Made by a program: the position numbers and the translations under genes. Below the pieces are notes generated by a model, which saw only the letters and a list, made by a program, of their open reading frames with translations, was not told the origin of the DNA and made no database searches. From contig NZ_VKKX01000022.1 of the NCBI RefSeq assembly GCF_008271655.1, positions 620,001 to 684,000 on the forward strand: a stretch of 64,000 nt of DNA, given 5' to 3'. Within the stretch, counting starts at the first letter, position 1. Every line of letters begins with the position of its first letter. This DNA comes from Gemmobacter caeruleus (lineage in GTDB: Bacteria > Pseudomonadota > Alphaproteobacteria > Rhodobacterales > Rhodobacteraceae). Shown here piece after piece: positions 27,026-37,462 of the stretch.

Positions 27026-27610
27026 ATGTTCAGGAACTGGGGTTTTCTGCTGGGTGAGATCTGGGTTTTGATCGCGCTGGCGGCGCTGATCGGGCTGATC
27101 GCCGGCTGGCTGATCTGGGGCCGCCGGGCCGAGGCGCCGGCGCGGCTTGACAGCGGCGAGGCGGATCGGCTGCGCCGCAAGCTGGCGGAGTGCGAGGCAA
27201 AGGGCCGCGATCAGGCCGCCCGCATTGCCACGCTGGAACGCGACGCCGCCGCGCCAGCGCCCCATGCCATGCCAGTGCCGCAGCCGGCGATGGTCACCCC
27301 GCTGATGGCCGCCGAGGCACCGCTGGCCGAGGCGCTGATCGCAGCCCGCCCCGCCCGGCTGGAGGCCGCGCGCGACGGCCAGCCCGACGATCTGAAGCTG
27401 ATCAAGGGCGTCGGGCCGAAACTGGAGGCGCTGCTCCATAGCCTCGGCTTCTATCATTTCGACCAGATCGCCGGCTGGACCGCCGCCGAAATCGCCTGGG
27501 TGGATGAAAACCTGGAGGGCTTCAAGGGCCGCGTCACCCGCGACGAATGGGTGGCTCAGGCGCGCGACCTGGCAAAGGGCCTGCCGCCCCGCCCGGGTGG
27601 CGAAGGCTGA
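27026..27610 (+). CDS. Membrane-anchored helix-hairpin-helix protein
   Basis: This 194-residue protein has one N-terminal membrane segment (about residues 9-32, WVLIALAALIGLIAGWLIWG), a charged helical linker, and a C-terminal helix-hairpin-helix-type domain (DDLKLIKGVGPKLEALLHSLGF then TRDEWVAQARDLA). The domain recurs in alphaproteobacterial proteins of unassigned function and beside NADH dehydrogenase subunits; it may bind nucleic acid or protein. AGGAGG lies six bases before the ATG. The gene ends just before a perfect terminator. Confidence 0.75.
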   Translation: MFRNWGFLLGEIWVLIALAALIGLIAGWLIWGRRAEAPARLDSGEADRLRRKLAECEAKGRDQAARIATLERDAAAPAPHAMPVPQPAMVTPLMAAEAPLAEALIAARPARLEAARDGQPDDLKLIKGVGPKLEALLHSLGFYHFDQIAGWTAAEIAWVDENLEGFKGRVTRDEWVAQARDLAKGLPPRPGGEG

Positions 27611-27622
27611 GACCGGAACCGC

Positions 27623-27647
27623 AAACGCGCCCTTCGGGGCGCGTTTT
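27623..27647. terminator. Bidirectional terminator between convergent genes
   Basis: A 10-base perfect stem (AAACGCGCCC and complement) with a TTCG tetraloop and flanking A/T runs serves both the helix-hairpin-helix gene and rodA. Confidence 0.9.
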
Positions 27648-27650
27648 CAT

Positions 27651-28790
27651 TCAGCGCGGCCGATGCACATGCGCGCTTTGCACCAGACCAAAGCCCACGA
27701 GCAGCACCAGCATGGCCGAGCCACCATAAGACAATAGCGGCAGCGGCACGCCCACCACCGGGGCCATGCCCATCACCATCGACAGGTTCACCGCGATATA
27801 GAAAAACAGGTTCGCCGCCACCCCAAGGATCAGCAGTTGCGAATAGCGGTCGCGGTTCTGCATGGCCGACACCACGCAGAACCCGATGATCGCGGCATAT
27901 AGCATCAAAAGCGAGAAGGCCCCGATGAAGCCGAATTCCTCGGCCAGGGTGGTGAAGATGAAGTCGGTGTGCTTTTCCGGCAGGAAGTTCAGCCGCGATT
28001 GCGTGCCCTGCATGAAACCCTTGCCGCCCCAGCCGCCCGATCCAAGCGCGATCTGGGCCTGGATGATGTTGTAGCCCGCGCCCAGCGGATCGGCGGTCGG
28101 GTCGAGGAACGTGTCGATCCGCTTGTATTGATAATCGTGCAGGAACTGCCATGGCGTGCCGCGGAAATGGAACACGCCCCAGACCGCGCCGCCCACGATG
28201 CCCGCCACGCCCGCGAAATAAAGCCAGCTGACCCCGGCGCAGAACATCACCGCCGCCCCCGCCGCCAGCAGCATGACCGAGGTGCCGAGGTTGGGCTGCA
28301 TCAGCACCAGCACCGTGGGCGCCACGATGATCAGCACCGGCAGCAACACCCACAGGGGATGCGACACCTTTTTCGGGTCCAGCCAGTCGTAATAGGCCGC
28401 CAGCATCATCACGAGGGTGAATTTCATCATCTCTGACGGTTGCAGGATGATCGGCCCCAGCTCGATCCAGCGTTGCGCGCCCATGCCGACGCGGCCCGCC
28501 ACCTCCACCACGATCAGCAGCGCGAAGGCCGAGAGATAGGCCAGCACCGACAGGTTGCGCCAGAGCCAGATCGGGGTGAAGGCCACAACGAACATCAGCA
28601 CCATGCCGACGCCGAACCGCTTCATCTGCGGCTCGGCCCAGCGGGCAATGTCGCCGCCGGCAACCGAATAGAGCATCAGGAAACCGACCGCCGCCACCGC
28701 GCTGATCAGCAGGACCAGCGGCCAGTTGACGAACAGCACCTTGCGCAGCCCGCTGGGCGCCGTCTTGATGCGATATTCCAGAAAGCTCAT
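27651..28790 (-). CDS. rodA: RodA, SEDS peptidoglycan glycosyltransferase
   Basis: RodA polymerises lipid II into glycan strands for cell elongation, working with PBP2 and the MreBCD scaffold. The 379-residue product has about ten membrane segments and the SEDS motifs QPSEMMKF, GWGGKGFMQGTQSRL and the C-terminal PLPLLSYGGSAML. It is the last gene of the rod cluster, 10 bases downstream of the PBP2 gene. A terminator follows immediately. Confidence 0.97.
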   Translation of the reverse strand: MSFLEYRIKTAPSGLRKVLFVNWPLVLLISAVAAVGFLMLYSVAGGDIARWAEPQMKRFGVGMVLMFVVAFTPIWLWRNLSVLAYLSAFALLIVVEVAGRVGMGAQRWIELGPIILQPSEMMKFTLVMMLAAYYDWLDPKKVSHPLWVLLPVLIIVAPTVLVLMQPNLGTSVMLLAAGAAVMFCAGVSWLYFAGVAGIVGGAVWGVFHFRGTPWQFLHDYQYKRIDTFLDPTADPLGAGYNIIQAQIALGSGGWGGKGFMQGTQSRLNFLPEKHTDFIFTTLAEEFGFIGAFSLLMLYAAIIGFCVVSAMQNRDRYSQLLILGVAANLFFYIAVNLSMVMGMAPVVGVPLPLLSYGGSAMLVLLVGFGLVQSAHVHRPR

Positions 28791-28800
28791 CGCCCGCCCC

Positions 28801-30744
28801 TCATGCCCGCGACCGGCCTTGCGACGGCTCCGCGATCTCGCGCAGCTTCATTTCCTTGAACTGCGTCTCGATCCGGCCACGCTGTGCCGCGGGATAGGCC
28901 GACAACGGCGGAATGCCCCCGGTCAGGCAGCGCAGCAGCACATCGCGCGCAATGGGCGCTGCGACGGTCGAACCACCGCCGCCATGTTCCACCACGACCG
29001 AGACCGCGTATTTCGGATTGTCATAGGGCGCAAAGCAGACGAACAGCGCATGGTCGCGGAACCGCCAGGGCAGCGAATCGTTCGACCGCACGCCCGAGGC
29101 GCGCTCATTGGCCGAGATGTTGCGCACCTGCGCGGTGCCGGTCTTGCCGGCCATCAGCATGGTATCATCGGCAATGCGCGAAGATTTGGCCGTGCCATGC
29201 GCGCCGTTCATCACCTCATACATGCCGCGCCGCACCGCGGTCAGGTGATCGGGGTCGATCTCCAGCGGCGGGGCCTCGGCGGGGGGCACATCCTGATCGC
29301 CGACCGCCAGCACCAGCCGCGGCGACACCGCCCGCCCCGAGGCGATGCGCGCCGCCATCACCGCCAGTTGCAGCGGCGAGGTCAGCACATAGCCCTGCCC
29401 GATCGAGGCATTGACCGTGTCGCCGATGCGCCATTCCTGACCATAGCTTTCCATCTTCCACGCCTTGTCGGGCATGGTGCCGGCGGCGATGGCCGACATG
29501 GGCAGGTCATGCTTGACGCCCAGACCCAGCTTGCGGCCCATCTCGGCGATCTTGTCGATGCCTACCTTTAGCGCCACGTCGTAGAAATACACGTCGCAGC
29601 TTTCCGCCAGCGCGGAATTGAGCGTGACGGTGCCATGGCCCGCGCGTTTCCAGCAGTGGAAGCGGCGGCCGCCCACCTCGTAATGGCCGGGGCAGTAGAC
29701 GCCCTTGCCCAGATTGACCAGCCCGCTTTCCAGCGCCGCCAGCGCGGTGACCATCTTGAAGGTCGATCCCGGCGGATAGACGCCCTGCACCGATTTGTCG
29801 GCCAGCGGACGGTGGTCGTTTTCGGTCAGCATGGCATAATCGGCCCGGCTGATGCCACGCACGAACAGGTTGGGGTCAAAGGACGGCGACGAGGCGATGG
29901 CCAGCAGATCGCCATTGCGCACATCCATCGCCACCACGGCGGCGCTTTCGTTGCCCAGCCGCGCTTGGGTGAAATTCTGGATCTCCGCGTCGATGGTCAG
30001 GCGCAGGTCGTCGCCGGGGTCGCCCTCGATCCGGCCCAGTTCGCGCATGACGCGGCCGACATGGTTGACCTCGATGCGCTTTTGCCCGGCACGACCGCGC
30101 AAGGCATCCTCGCGCCAGCGTTCGATGCCGATCTTGCCGATCTGGAATTTCGGGATCTGCAACACCGGATCGGGGTTTTCCAGCCCGGCCAGATCGCGCT
30201 CCGACACCGGGCCGACATAGCCCACCACATGCGCGAGATCGGTATCCAGCGGGTAGATGCGGCTCAGCCCCACCTCGGGCGTCACCCCGGGCAAGGAGGG
30301 CGCATTGAGCGCGATCTTGGAAAAATCGGTCCAGCTCAGCCGGTCGGCCACGATGATGGGCACAAAGGACGACCGGCGTTCGGTTTCCTTGAGGGTGCGG
30401 GCAATGTCATCGGCCGAAAGCGGGACGATGGCCGCCAGGCGCCGCAGCACCTGTTCCACATCGCCGGCCTCCTCGCGGGTGATGACCACGCGGTAATTCT
30501 GTTCGTTACCAGCGATCAGCTTGCCGTTGCGGTCATGGATCAGCCCGCGCGCCGGCGGGATCAGCCGGATATTGACGCGGTTTTCCTCGGCCAGAAGCTG
30601 AAACTGGTCGGCTTGATCGACCGACAGATACCGCATCCGCGCGCCCAGAACAGCGACAAAGGCGCCCATGGCGCTGCCCATCAGAAAGGCGCGGCGGCGC
30701 ACCTTGCGGGCGCTTTCCTCGGTATCCTTCGGGTTGCGTCTCAT
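28801..30744 (-). CDS. mrdA: PBP2, elongation-specific transpeptidase
   Basis: PBP2 cross-links new peptidoglycan during elongation and activates RodA. The 647-residue product has an N-terminal cytoplasmic stretch and one membrane anchor (about residues 19-37), a pedestal domain (PPARGLIHDRNGKLIA) and the transpeptidase domain, with the nucleophile S327 in PPGSTFK, SCD in the second motif and KTGTAQV as the third box. It overlaps mreD by four bases and precedes rodA. Confidence 0.97.
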   Translation of the reverse strand: MRRNPKDTEESARKVRRRAFLMGSAMGAFVAVLGARMRYLSVDQADQFQLLAEENRVNIRLIPPARGLIHDRNGKLIAGNEQNYRVVITREEAGDVEQVLRRLAAIVPLSADDIARTLKETERRSSFVPIIVADRLSWTDFSKIALNAPSLPGVTPEVGLSRIYPLDTDLAHVVGYVGPVSERDLAGLENPDPVLQIPKFQIGKIGIERWREDALRGRAGQKRIEVNHVGRVMRELGRIEGDPGDDLRLTIDAEIQNFTQARLGNESAAVVAMDVRNGDLLAIASSPSFDPNLFVRGISRADYAMLTENDHRPLADKSVQGVYPPGSTFKMVTALAALESGLVNLGKGVYCPGHYEVGGRRFHCWKRAGHGTVTLNSALAESCDVYFYDVALKVGIDKIAEMGRKLGLGVKHDLPMSAIAAGTMPDKAWKMESYGQEWRIGDTVNASIGQGYVLTSPLQLAVMAARIASGRAVSPRLVLAVGDQDVPPAEAPPLEIDPDHLTAVRRGMYEVMNGAHGTAKSSRIADDTMLMAGKTGTAQVRNISANERASGVRSNDSLPWRFRDHALFVCFAPYDNPKYAVSVVVEHGGGGSTVAAPIARDVLLRCLTGGIPPLSAYPAAQRGRIETQFKEMKLREIAEPSQGRSRA

Positions 30745-31280
30745 AGCCTGCGTCCCATGTCATCCACCTCGCCCATGCCGGGTTTGTGCACGCCCAGCGT
30801 GAGATGCGAGAGCCACACCACCAGCGGATAGACCAAAATGGAGGCGACAACCTGCACCATGGCAAAGCCAAAGCCGACCTGCGGCATCAGCGTCACCGCA
30901 AAGGCCAGCCGGTAGGCCAGGAACATGGCTGTCATCAACAGGCCGATAAATAGCCATTCCAGCGGAAAACTCAATTCACGGGTCAGTGCGATGCGCGACC
31001 GCAAGACCTCGGTGCCCAGCAGGACAATGGCCGTCCACAGGCCCGGCGGCCGCAAGAGCAGCAGATCCTCCAGCAGGAACACCGCCGCGATCAGCAGCGC
31101 CGGCAGGTAATCGGGCCGCCGCAACAGCCAGCACAGCGTCACACAGAGCAGCAGATCCGGCCCCGGCAGGCCATTCGCGCCATTGCCCAGCGGCAACAGC
31201 CGCAGGAACAGCAGCGCCAGCGCCATCAGCACATAAAGCCCGCGATGAACCAGCACGTCGCGGCGCAGCGGATCAACCAT
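30741..31280 (-). CDS. mreD: MreD, rod-shape membrane protein
   Basis: This 179-residue, very hydrophobic protein with about five membrane segments lies between mreC and mrdA, where MreD is expected. MreD links MreC to the elongation machinery in the inner membrane. Its sequence is poorly conserved in general, so the call rests mainly on membrane topology, size and position. Starts at 31286 and 31280 are both possible; the second lies about six bases after GGGG. It overlaps the mreC stop. Confidence 0.85.
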   Translation of the reverse strand: MVDPLRRDVLVHRGLYVLMALALLFLRLLPLGNGANGLPGPDLLLCVTLCWLLRRPDYLPALLIAAVFLLEDLLLLRPPGLWTAIVLLGTEVLRSRIALTRELSFPLEWLFIGLLMTAMFLAYRLAFAVTLMPQVGFGFAMVQVVASILVYPLVVWLSHLTLGVHKPGMGEVDDMGRRL

Positions 31281-32211
31281 TGCCATCCCCGGACGGCGCC
31301 TCGGCATCCACCTCGGCCTGCGGGGGCGGCGGGCCGATCACATCGGCCCCCACCGGCGGCGTCACCAGCCCGCCCGGATCGGTGATCGGCTCCAGATCGT
31401 GACTGCGCAGCACGCGCAGGAATTCCAGCCTTTCGTAATCGGCGGCCAGCACCACGCGCAACCGGCGGTCGGGCTTCTGGATCACCTCGCCCACCAGCAG
31501 CCCGGCGGGAAACACCCCGCCATCGCCCGAGGTCACGACCTTGTCGCCCGGGCGCACCAGATCGGCCTTTTCCAGAAATTCCAGCGGCGGCTCGGCGCTG
31601 TTGTCGCCTGAAAGCAGCGCCTTTTGCCCCGAGGGCTGCACCACGACCGGAATGCGGCTGTTCGTATCGGTCAACAGGATCACCCGCGCGGTGCGCCTGC
31701 CCACACCAGAAATGCGCCCGACCAGCCCGATGCCATCCATTGCCGCCCAACCGTCGCGGATGCCATCGCGGGCGCCCACGTTCAGCAAGACGGACTGGCG
31801 GAACGGGCTGCCGCTATCGGCCATCACCACGCCGGTGATATGGGTCAGCTTGGGGTCGAGCCGCACCTGATTGAGGTCGAGCAGCTTGGCATTCTGTTGC
31901 TCCAGCCGCAGCGCCGCCTCTTTCCAGCCGCGCATCTGCTTCAGCTCCTCGCGCAGCTCCTGGTTCTGCTGGTAAAGGCTCTGATAGCTCTGGAATCCCT
32001 GCACCATGGTCGTGGCATGGGTGACCGGCGCCATGGCCCAGTCAAAGCTGGGCATCACCCGGTCGATCAGCGCGGTGCGGAACCGTTCCACCCGCGGGCT
32101 GTCGATCCGCCAGAGCAGAAACACCGCCAGCAGGAACAGCACCAGAAGCCCCACCAGAATCCGGCGGATCGGGCGGGTATATTCTTCGGGCGATGTGCGA
32201 TTGCGTGCCAA
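31273..32211 (-). CDS. mreC: MreC, rod-shape scaffold protein
   Basis: MreC is a bitopic membrane protein that activates PBP2 from the periplasm. The 312-residue product has a short basic N-terminus, a membrane segment (about residues 17-35), a coiled-coil (FQSYQSLYQQNQELREELKQ) and the beta-barrel domain with DGWAAMDGIGLVGRISGVG and LVRPGDKVVTSGDGGVFPAG. A proline- and acid-rich tail follows. It sits 26 bases downstream of mreB. Confidence 0.95.
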   Translation of the reverse strand: MARNRTSPEEYTRPIRRILVGLLVLFLLAVFLLWRIDSPRVERFRTALIDRVMPSFDWAMAPVTHATTMVQGFQSYQSLYQQNQELREELKQMRGWKEAALRLEQQNAKLLDLNQVRLDPKLTHITGVVMADSGSPFRQSVLLNVGARDGIRDGWAAMDGIGLVGRISGVGRRTARVILLTDTNSRIPVVVQPSGQKALLSGDNSAEPPLEFLEKADLVRPGDKVVTSGDGGVFPAGLLVGEVIQKPDRRLRVVLAADYERLEFLRVLRSHDLEPITDPGGLVTPPVGADVIGPPPPQAEVDAEAPSGDGNG

Positions 32212-32237
32212 GGGACGGCCCTCCCCGGTTCAGGGGA

Positions 32238-33449
<1,212 letters not shown>

Positions 33450-33462
33450 CTAGGCGGGGGAC

Positions 33463-34236
33463 ATGCCCAGATTTGCGCTCAGGATCGAATATGACGGCGG
33501 CCCCTTCGCGGGCTGGCAACGCCAGGCCGAGGGGCGCGCCTCGGTGCAGGGCGCGGTCGAGGCGGCGCTGGCGCGGCTGGAACCCGGCCCCCATACCATC
33601 GCCGCCGCCGGGCGCACCGATGCGGGCGTGCATGCGACGGGCCAGGTCGCCCATTGCGATCTCGCCCGCGACTGGGACATGTTCCGCCTGTCCGAGGCGC
33701 TGAACTGGCACCTGAAACCCGCCCCCGTCGCGGTGGTGCAGGTCGCGCGCGTGGCCGATGATTTCCACGCGCGCTTTTCCGCGACGGAACGGCGCTATAC
33801 CTTTCGTCTGGTGCAGCGCCGCGCGCCGGTCACCCATGACAAGGGGCTGGTCTGGCAGGTGTTGAACCCGCTTGACGGCGATGCAATGCGCGCAGGCGCG
33901 GCGCATCTGGTCGGGCATCACGATTTCACCACCTTCCGCTCGTCGATCTGCCAGGCGAAATCGCCGGTCAAGACGCTGGACGAAATCCGCATCGAGGAGC
34001 TGGACTATCCCGGCGGGCGCGAGTTCCGCTTTCACCTGCGCGCGCGCAGCTTCCTGCACAATCAGGTCAGATCCATCGTCGGCACGCTGGAACGGGTGGG
34101 CGCCGGGGCCTGGGCGCCCGAGGCGGTGCGCGACGCGCTTGAGGCCCGCAGCCGCGCCGCCTGTGGCCCCGTCTGCCCGCCGCAAGGGCTCTATCTGACC
34201 GGTGTCGGCTATCCGGTCGATCCTTTCGCCGGCTGA
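33463..34236 (+). CDS. truA: TruA, tRNA pseudouridine(38-40) synthase
   Basis: TruA isomerises uridines 38-40 in the anticodon stem-loop of tRNAs. The 257-residue product has the catalytic aspartate D53 in [12 protein letters not shown] and the conserved segments [12 protein letters not shown] and [13 protein letters not shown]. It is divergent from mreB and convergent with lysK, with a chain of hairpins after its stop. Confidence 0.97.
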   Translation: MPRFALRIEYDGGPFAGWQRQAEGRASVQGAVEAALARLEPGPHTIAAAGRTDAGVHATGQVAHCDLARDWDMFRLSEALNWHLKPAPVAVVQVARVADDFHARFSATERRYTFRLVQRRAPVTHDKGLVWQVLNPLDGDAMRAGAAHLVGHHDFTTFRSSICQAKSPVKTLDEIRIEELDYPGGREFRFHLRARSFLHNQVRSIVGTLERVGAGAWAPEAVRDALEARSRAACGPVCPPQGLYLTGVGYPVDPFAG

Positions 34237-34244
34237 ACCCGCGC

Positions 34245-34376
34245 GCGGGGGCTGTCTGCCCCCGCACCCCCGAGGATATTTTTGAACAGATGAGGGCAAA
34301 TCCTGCCTTTTCATCTGTTTTCAAATATCCTCAGGGGGTGAATTTGCGCAGCAAAGAGGGGGCGCGAGCGCCCCCT
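34245..34376. terminator. Triple hairpin between convergent truA and lysK
   Basis: Three inverted repeats follow one another. First, GCGGGGGC/GCCCCCGC with a 5-base loop (34245-34265). Second, a long imperfect stem (34265-34293 with 34311-34340) built on CACCCCC, AGGATATTT and ACAGATGA. Third, AGGGGGCGC/GCGCCCCCT with a GA loop (34357-34376? bases 34357-34376). They occupy the whole space between two gene ends and likely end transcription both ways. The long stem is strikingly AT-rich for this genome. Confidence 0.75.
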
Positions 34377-34407
34377 GCCTGGCCGGTCCGCCAAGGCGCG
34401 GCCGGGA

Positions 34408-35988
34408 TCAGCGCACCAGTTCGCCCGCCAGTGCCCGGTCGATCAGCGCGATGGTTTCCTCGACGCCATAGAGCGCGATGAACCCGCCGAAGCGCGGCCC
34501 TTCGGAGGCGCCGAGCAGCGTTTCATAAAGCGCCTTGAACCAGTCGCGCAGCGGCTCGAACCCATGTTCCTTACCGACGGCGAAGACCATGCTTTGCAGC
34601 GCCTCGTCGTCCAGCCCGCCCTCCCAGGCCACCAGACGCGCCCGCAGATCGGCGATTGCCGCGCGTTCCGCCTCGGTCGGCAGGCGGAAGACGCGGGTGG
34701 GGGCGATCTTGTCGGTGAAATAGCGCACCGCGAAGCCGGCGGCGGCATCCAGATCCGGGTTGCCCTCGGGGCTGGCCTCGGGCGCATAGCGCTTGATGAA
34801 GCCCCACAGCCCCTTGGCATCCGTCGCCCCCGCCACGCTCGCGAGGTTGAGCAGCATCGAGAACGGCACCACCATCTTCGATTCCGGCGGGTTGCCGCCA
34901 TGGATATGCCAGACCGGGTTGTTCACCTGCTGGTCCACATCCTGCGTCGGATAGGCGCGCAGTTGCTGGTGGTATTCATCCACCGCGCGCGGGATCACAT
35001 CCCACCACAGCCGCTTGGCCGTCTTGGGCTTCTGATACATGAAATAGCTCAGGCTTTCGGCCGAGGCATAAGTCAGCCATTCGTCGATGGTCAGCCCGTT
35101 GCCCTTGGACTTGGAAATCTTCTGGCCGTGTTCGTCAAGGAACAGCTCATAGGTGAAATGTTCCGGCGCGCGGCCGCCCAGCACCTCGCAAATCCCGTCA
35201 TAGATCGGGGTATTGGTGGAGTGGTCCTTGCCATACATCTCGAAGTCCACGTCCAGCGCGGCCCAGCGGGCGCCGAAATCGGGCTTCCATTGCAGCTTCA
35301 CATGGCCGCCCGTCACCGGCAGCGTCCATTCGCGGCCATCCTCGTCGTCGAAGGTGATGGTGTGGTTCACCGGATCGACGTTCTTCATCGGCACATAAAG
35401 CACCCGCCCGGTTTCCGGGTGGATCGGCAGGAAGCAGCTATAGGTCTGCTGACGTTCCTCGCGCAGCGATTTCAGCATGATCGCCATGATCGCGTCATAG
35501 CGTTCCGTCGCCAGCTTCAGCGTGTCGTCGAAACGGCCGGACTTGTAGAAGTCGGTCGCCGAATAGAATTCGTATTCGAACCCGAACGTATCGAGAAACC
35601 GCCGCAGCATCGCGTTGTTGTGGTGGCCAAAGCTTTCATATTCCCCGAAAGGATCGGGGACCGAGGTCAGCGGCTTCTGGATATTGGCGTGCAGCAATTC
35701 CTGGTTCGGCACGTTTTCCGGCACCTTGCGCATGCCGTCCACATCATCCGAGAAACAGATCAGCCGCGTCGGAATGTCGCTGATCACCTCAAAGGCGCGG
35801 CGGATCATCGTGGTGCGCGCCACCTCGCCAAAGGTGCCGATATGCGGCAGGCCCGAGGGGCCATAGCCCGTCTCGAACAGGACGTAGCCCTTTTCCGGCG
35901 CCTTCTTTTCATACCGCTTGAGAATCTTCCGGGCTTCCTCAAAGGGCCAGGCTTTCGATTTCATCGCGGCATCACGAAGGGCGGACAT
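34408..35988 (-). CDS. lysK: Class I lysyl-tRNA synthetase
   Basis: This enzyme charges tRNA-Lys. It is the class I (archaeal-type) LysRS, not the usual bacterial class II form; class I is common in alphaproteobacteria. The 526-residue product has the HIGH-type motif HIGTFGE near residue 48 and the KMSKS-type motif KISKSKGNG near residue 295, joined by a Rossmann fold, and a C-terminal helical anticodon-binding part. The start ATG lies close to GAGAGG upstream. The next gene starts divergently after 115 bases. Confidence 0.96.
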   Translation of the reverse strand: MSALRDAAMKSKAWPFEEARKILKRYEKKAPEKGYVLFETGYGPSGLPHIGTFGEVARTTMIRRAFEVISDIPTRLICFSDDVDGMRKVPENVPNQELLHANIQKPLTSVPDPFGEYESFGHHNNAMLRRFLDTFGFEYEFYSATDFYKSGRFDDTLKLATERYDAIMAIMLKSLREERQQTYSCFLPIHPETGRVLYVPMKNVDPVNHTITFDDEDGREWTLPVTGGHVKLQWKPDFGARWAALDVDFEMYGKDHSTNTPIYDGICEVLGGRAPEHFTYELFLDEHGQKISKSKGNGLTIDEWLTYASAESLSYFMYQKPKTAKRLWWDVIPRAVDEYHQQLRAYPTQDVDQQVNNPVWHIHGGNPPESKMVVPFSMLLNLASVAGATDAKGLWGFIKRYAPEASPEGNPDLDAAAGFAVRYFTDKIAPTRVFRLPTEAERAAIADLRARLVAWEGGLDDEALQSMVFAVGKEHGFEPLRDWFKALYETLLGASEGPRFGGFIALYGVEETIALIDRALAGELVR

Positions 35989-36103
35989 GGTCGCATCCTC
36001 TCAAGGGGCGGGCCCCGTGCCCGCGCAGAACCTGCCTCTCCTATTGCCGGCCCTGTCGCGCGTCAATATTCTCGGGCGCGAAACGCCATAAGGAATACCG
36101 CCC

Positions 36104-36526
36104 GTGTCGGACAACACCCCTTCCCTTTCGCCGCAGGATGCGCTGGTCGCCGTGATGGTCGCGGCCTCGGCCAGCGACGAAAACATGCGCACGGCCGAAC
36201 TGGTTGCCATTCAGCGCATGGTGAACCACATGCCGGTCTTTGCCAGCTATGACGCCGACCGTATCCGCCGCGTCAGCCAGACGGTGCTGGATCTGTTCGA
36301 GGTGGAGGATGGGCTGGATGCGCTGTTCGGCCTGATCCGCGATGCGCTGCCCGAGCGGCTGTATGAGACCGCCTATGCGCTGGCCTGCGATGTGGTGACG
36401 GCCGATGGGCGCCATACCGATGCCGAATTGCGCATGCTGGAGGAGATCCGCGACGAGCTGAGCATCGACCGCCTGCATGCGGCGGCGATCGAATGGGGCA
36501 CCCGCGTGCGGCATCTGCAACCATGA
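36104..36526 (+). CDS. TerB-family protein
   Basis: This 140-residue, all-helical acidic protein has the TerB/DjlA N-terminal-like fold, with two repeats of the type VAVMVAASASDENMRTAELVAI and YALACDVVTADGRHTDAELRML that carry acidic pairs. The family name comes from tellurite-resistance loci, but solitary copies have no known role and other ter genes are absent, so tellurite resistance is not claimed. GTG is the start; no ATG fits. It overlaps ghrA by ATGA. Confidence 0.75.
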   Translation: MSDNTPSLSPQDALVAVMVAASASDENMRTAELVAIQRMVNHMPVFASYDADRIRRVSQTVLDLFEVEDGLDALFGLIRDALPERLYETAYALACDVVTADGRHTDAELRMLEEIRDELSIDRLHAAAIEWGTRVRHLQP

Positions 36527-37452
36527 CCGTCACCGTGCTGTTCGGCGCGGGCGCCGCGCTTTGGCCCGAATATGCCGCGCCGCTGCGGGCGGCCTTTGCC
36601 GAGGCGGGGCTGGCGGTCGAACTGACGCCCGAGGCCGCGCCCGAGGCGGTGGCATATATCGTCTATGCCCCGGGCAGCCCGTTGCAGGATTTCACGCCCT
36701 ATACCCGTTGCAAGGCGGTGCTGAACCTCTGGGCGGGGGTCGAACGCATCGTGGGCAACCCGACACTGACCCAGCCGCTGTGCCGGATGGTCGATCCGGG
36801 TCTGACCGAGGGCATGGTGGAATATGTCACCGGCCATGTCCTGCGCCATCACCTTGGCATGGATCGCTGGATCAAGGGCGCGCCCGGCTGGGACCAGATC
36901 GTGCCGCCGCTGGCGCGCGAACGCCGGGTGGCGGTGCTGGGGCTGGGCGCATTGGGCCTTGCCTGCGCGCGCGCGCTGCGGGCGCTGAATTTTCAGGTGA
37001 CCGGCTGGAGCCGCAGCCCGAAGCCCGGTCTCGACCTGCCGGCCCATCACGGCGCCGCGGGGCTGGAAACCGTGCTGCGGCAGGCCGAGATCGTGGTGAC
37101 GCTGCTGCCCCGCACGACCGAGACCGAAAACCTGCTGGATGCCACGCGCCTGTCCTGGCTGCCTGCCGGTGCTGTGATCATCAACCCCGGGCGCGGGGCG
37201 CTGATCGACGATGCGGCGTTGCTGGATGCGCTGGACCGGGGGGCGCTTGGCCATGCCACGCTCGACGTGTTCCGCACCGAGCCTCTGCCCGAGGATCACC
37301 CGTTTCGCCATCATCCGCGCGTCACGGTCACGCCGCATATCGCCGCCGATACCCGGGCCACATCCGCCGCGCGGGTCATCGCCGAGAATATCCGGCGCGG
37401 CGAAGCGGGCCTGCCCTTCCTGCATCTGGTGGACCGCGCGCGGGGCTACTGA
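36523..37452 (+). CDS. ghrA: Glyoxylate/hydroxypyruvate reductase A
   Basis: This enzyme reduces glyoxylate and hydroxypyruvate with NADPH. The 309-residue product has the D-2-hydroxyacid dehydrogenase layout: NAD(P) loop VAVLGLGALGLACARAL (from about residue 139), the substrate region NPGRGALIDDAALLDAL with catalytic arginine, acid in DVFRTEPLP, and the histidine in TPHIAADT. The NADP preference fits SRS after the beta strand (WSRSPK). It starts on the TerB stop. Confidence 0.88.
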   Translation: MTVTVLFGAGAALWPEYAAPLRAAFAEAGLAVELTPEAAPEAVAYIVYAPGSPLQDFTPYTRCKAVLNLWAGVERIVGNPTLTQPLCRMVDPGLTEGMVEYVTGHVLRHHLGMDRWIKGAPGWDQIVPPLARERRVAVLGLGALGLACARALRALNFQVTGWSRSPKPGLDLPAHHGAAGLETVLRQAEIVVTLLPRTTETENLLDATRLSWLPAGAVIINPGRGALIDDAALLDALDRGALGHATLDVFRTEPLPEDHPFRHHPRVTVTPHIAADTRATSAARVIAENIRRGEAGLPFLHLVDRARGY

Positions 37453-37462
37453 CCCCGCGCGA

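Noticed and set aside
23906-27457. Very long antisense open frame (more than 1,100 codons) opposite dacB and the OmpA/HhH genes
   Set aside because: It runs antisense to three clear genes, has low-complexity R/P/G/A/Q-rich text and no recognisable domain. Such frames are common in GC-rich DNA.
36104-36526. Tellurite-resistance function
   Set aside because: Only the TerB fold is present; no other ter genes are nearby, so the function is not claimed.
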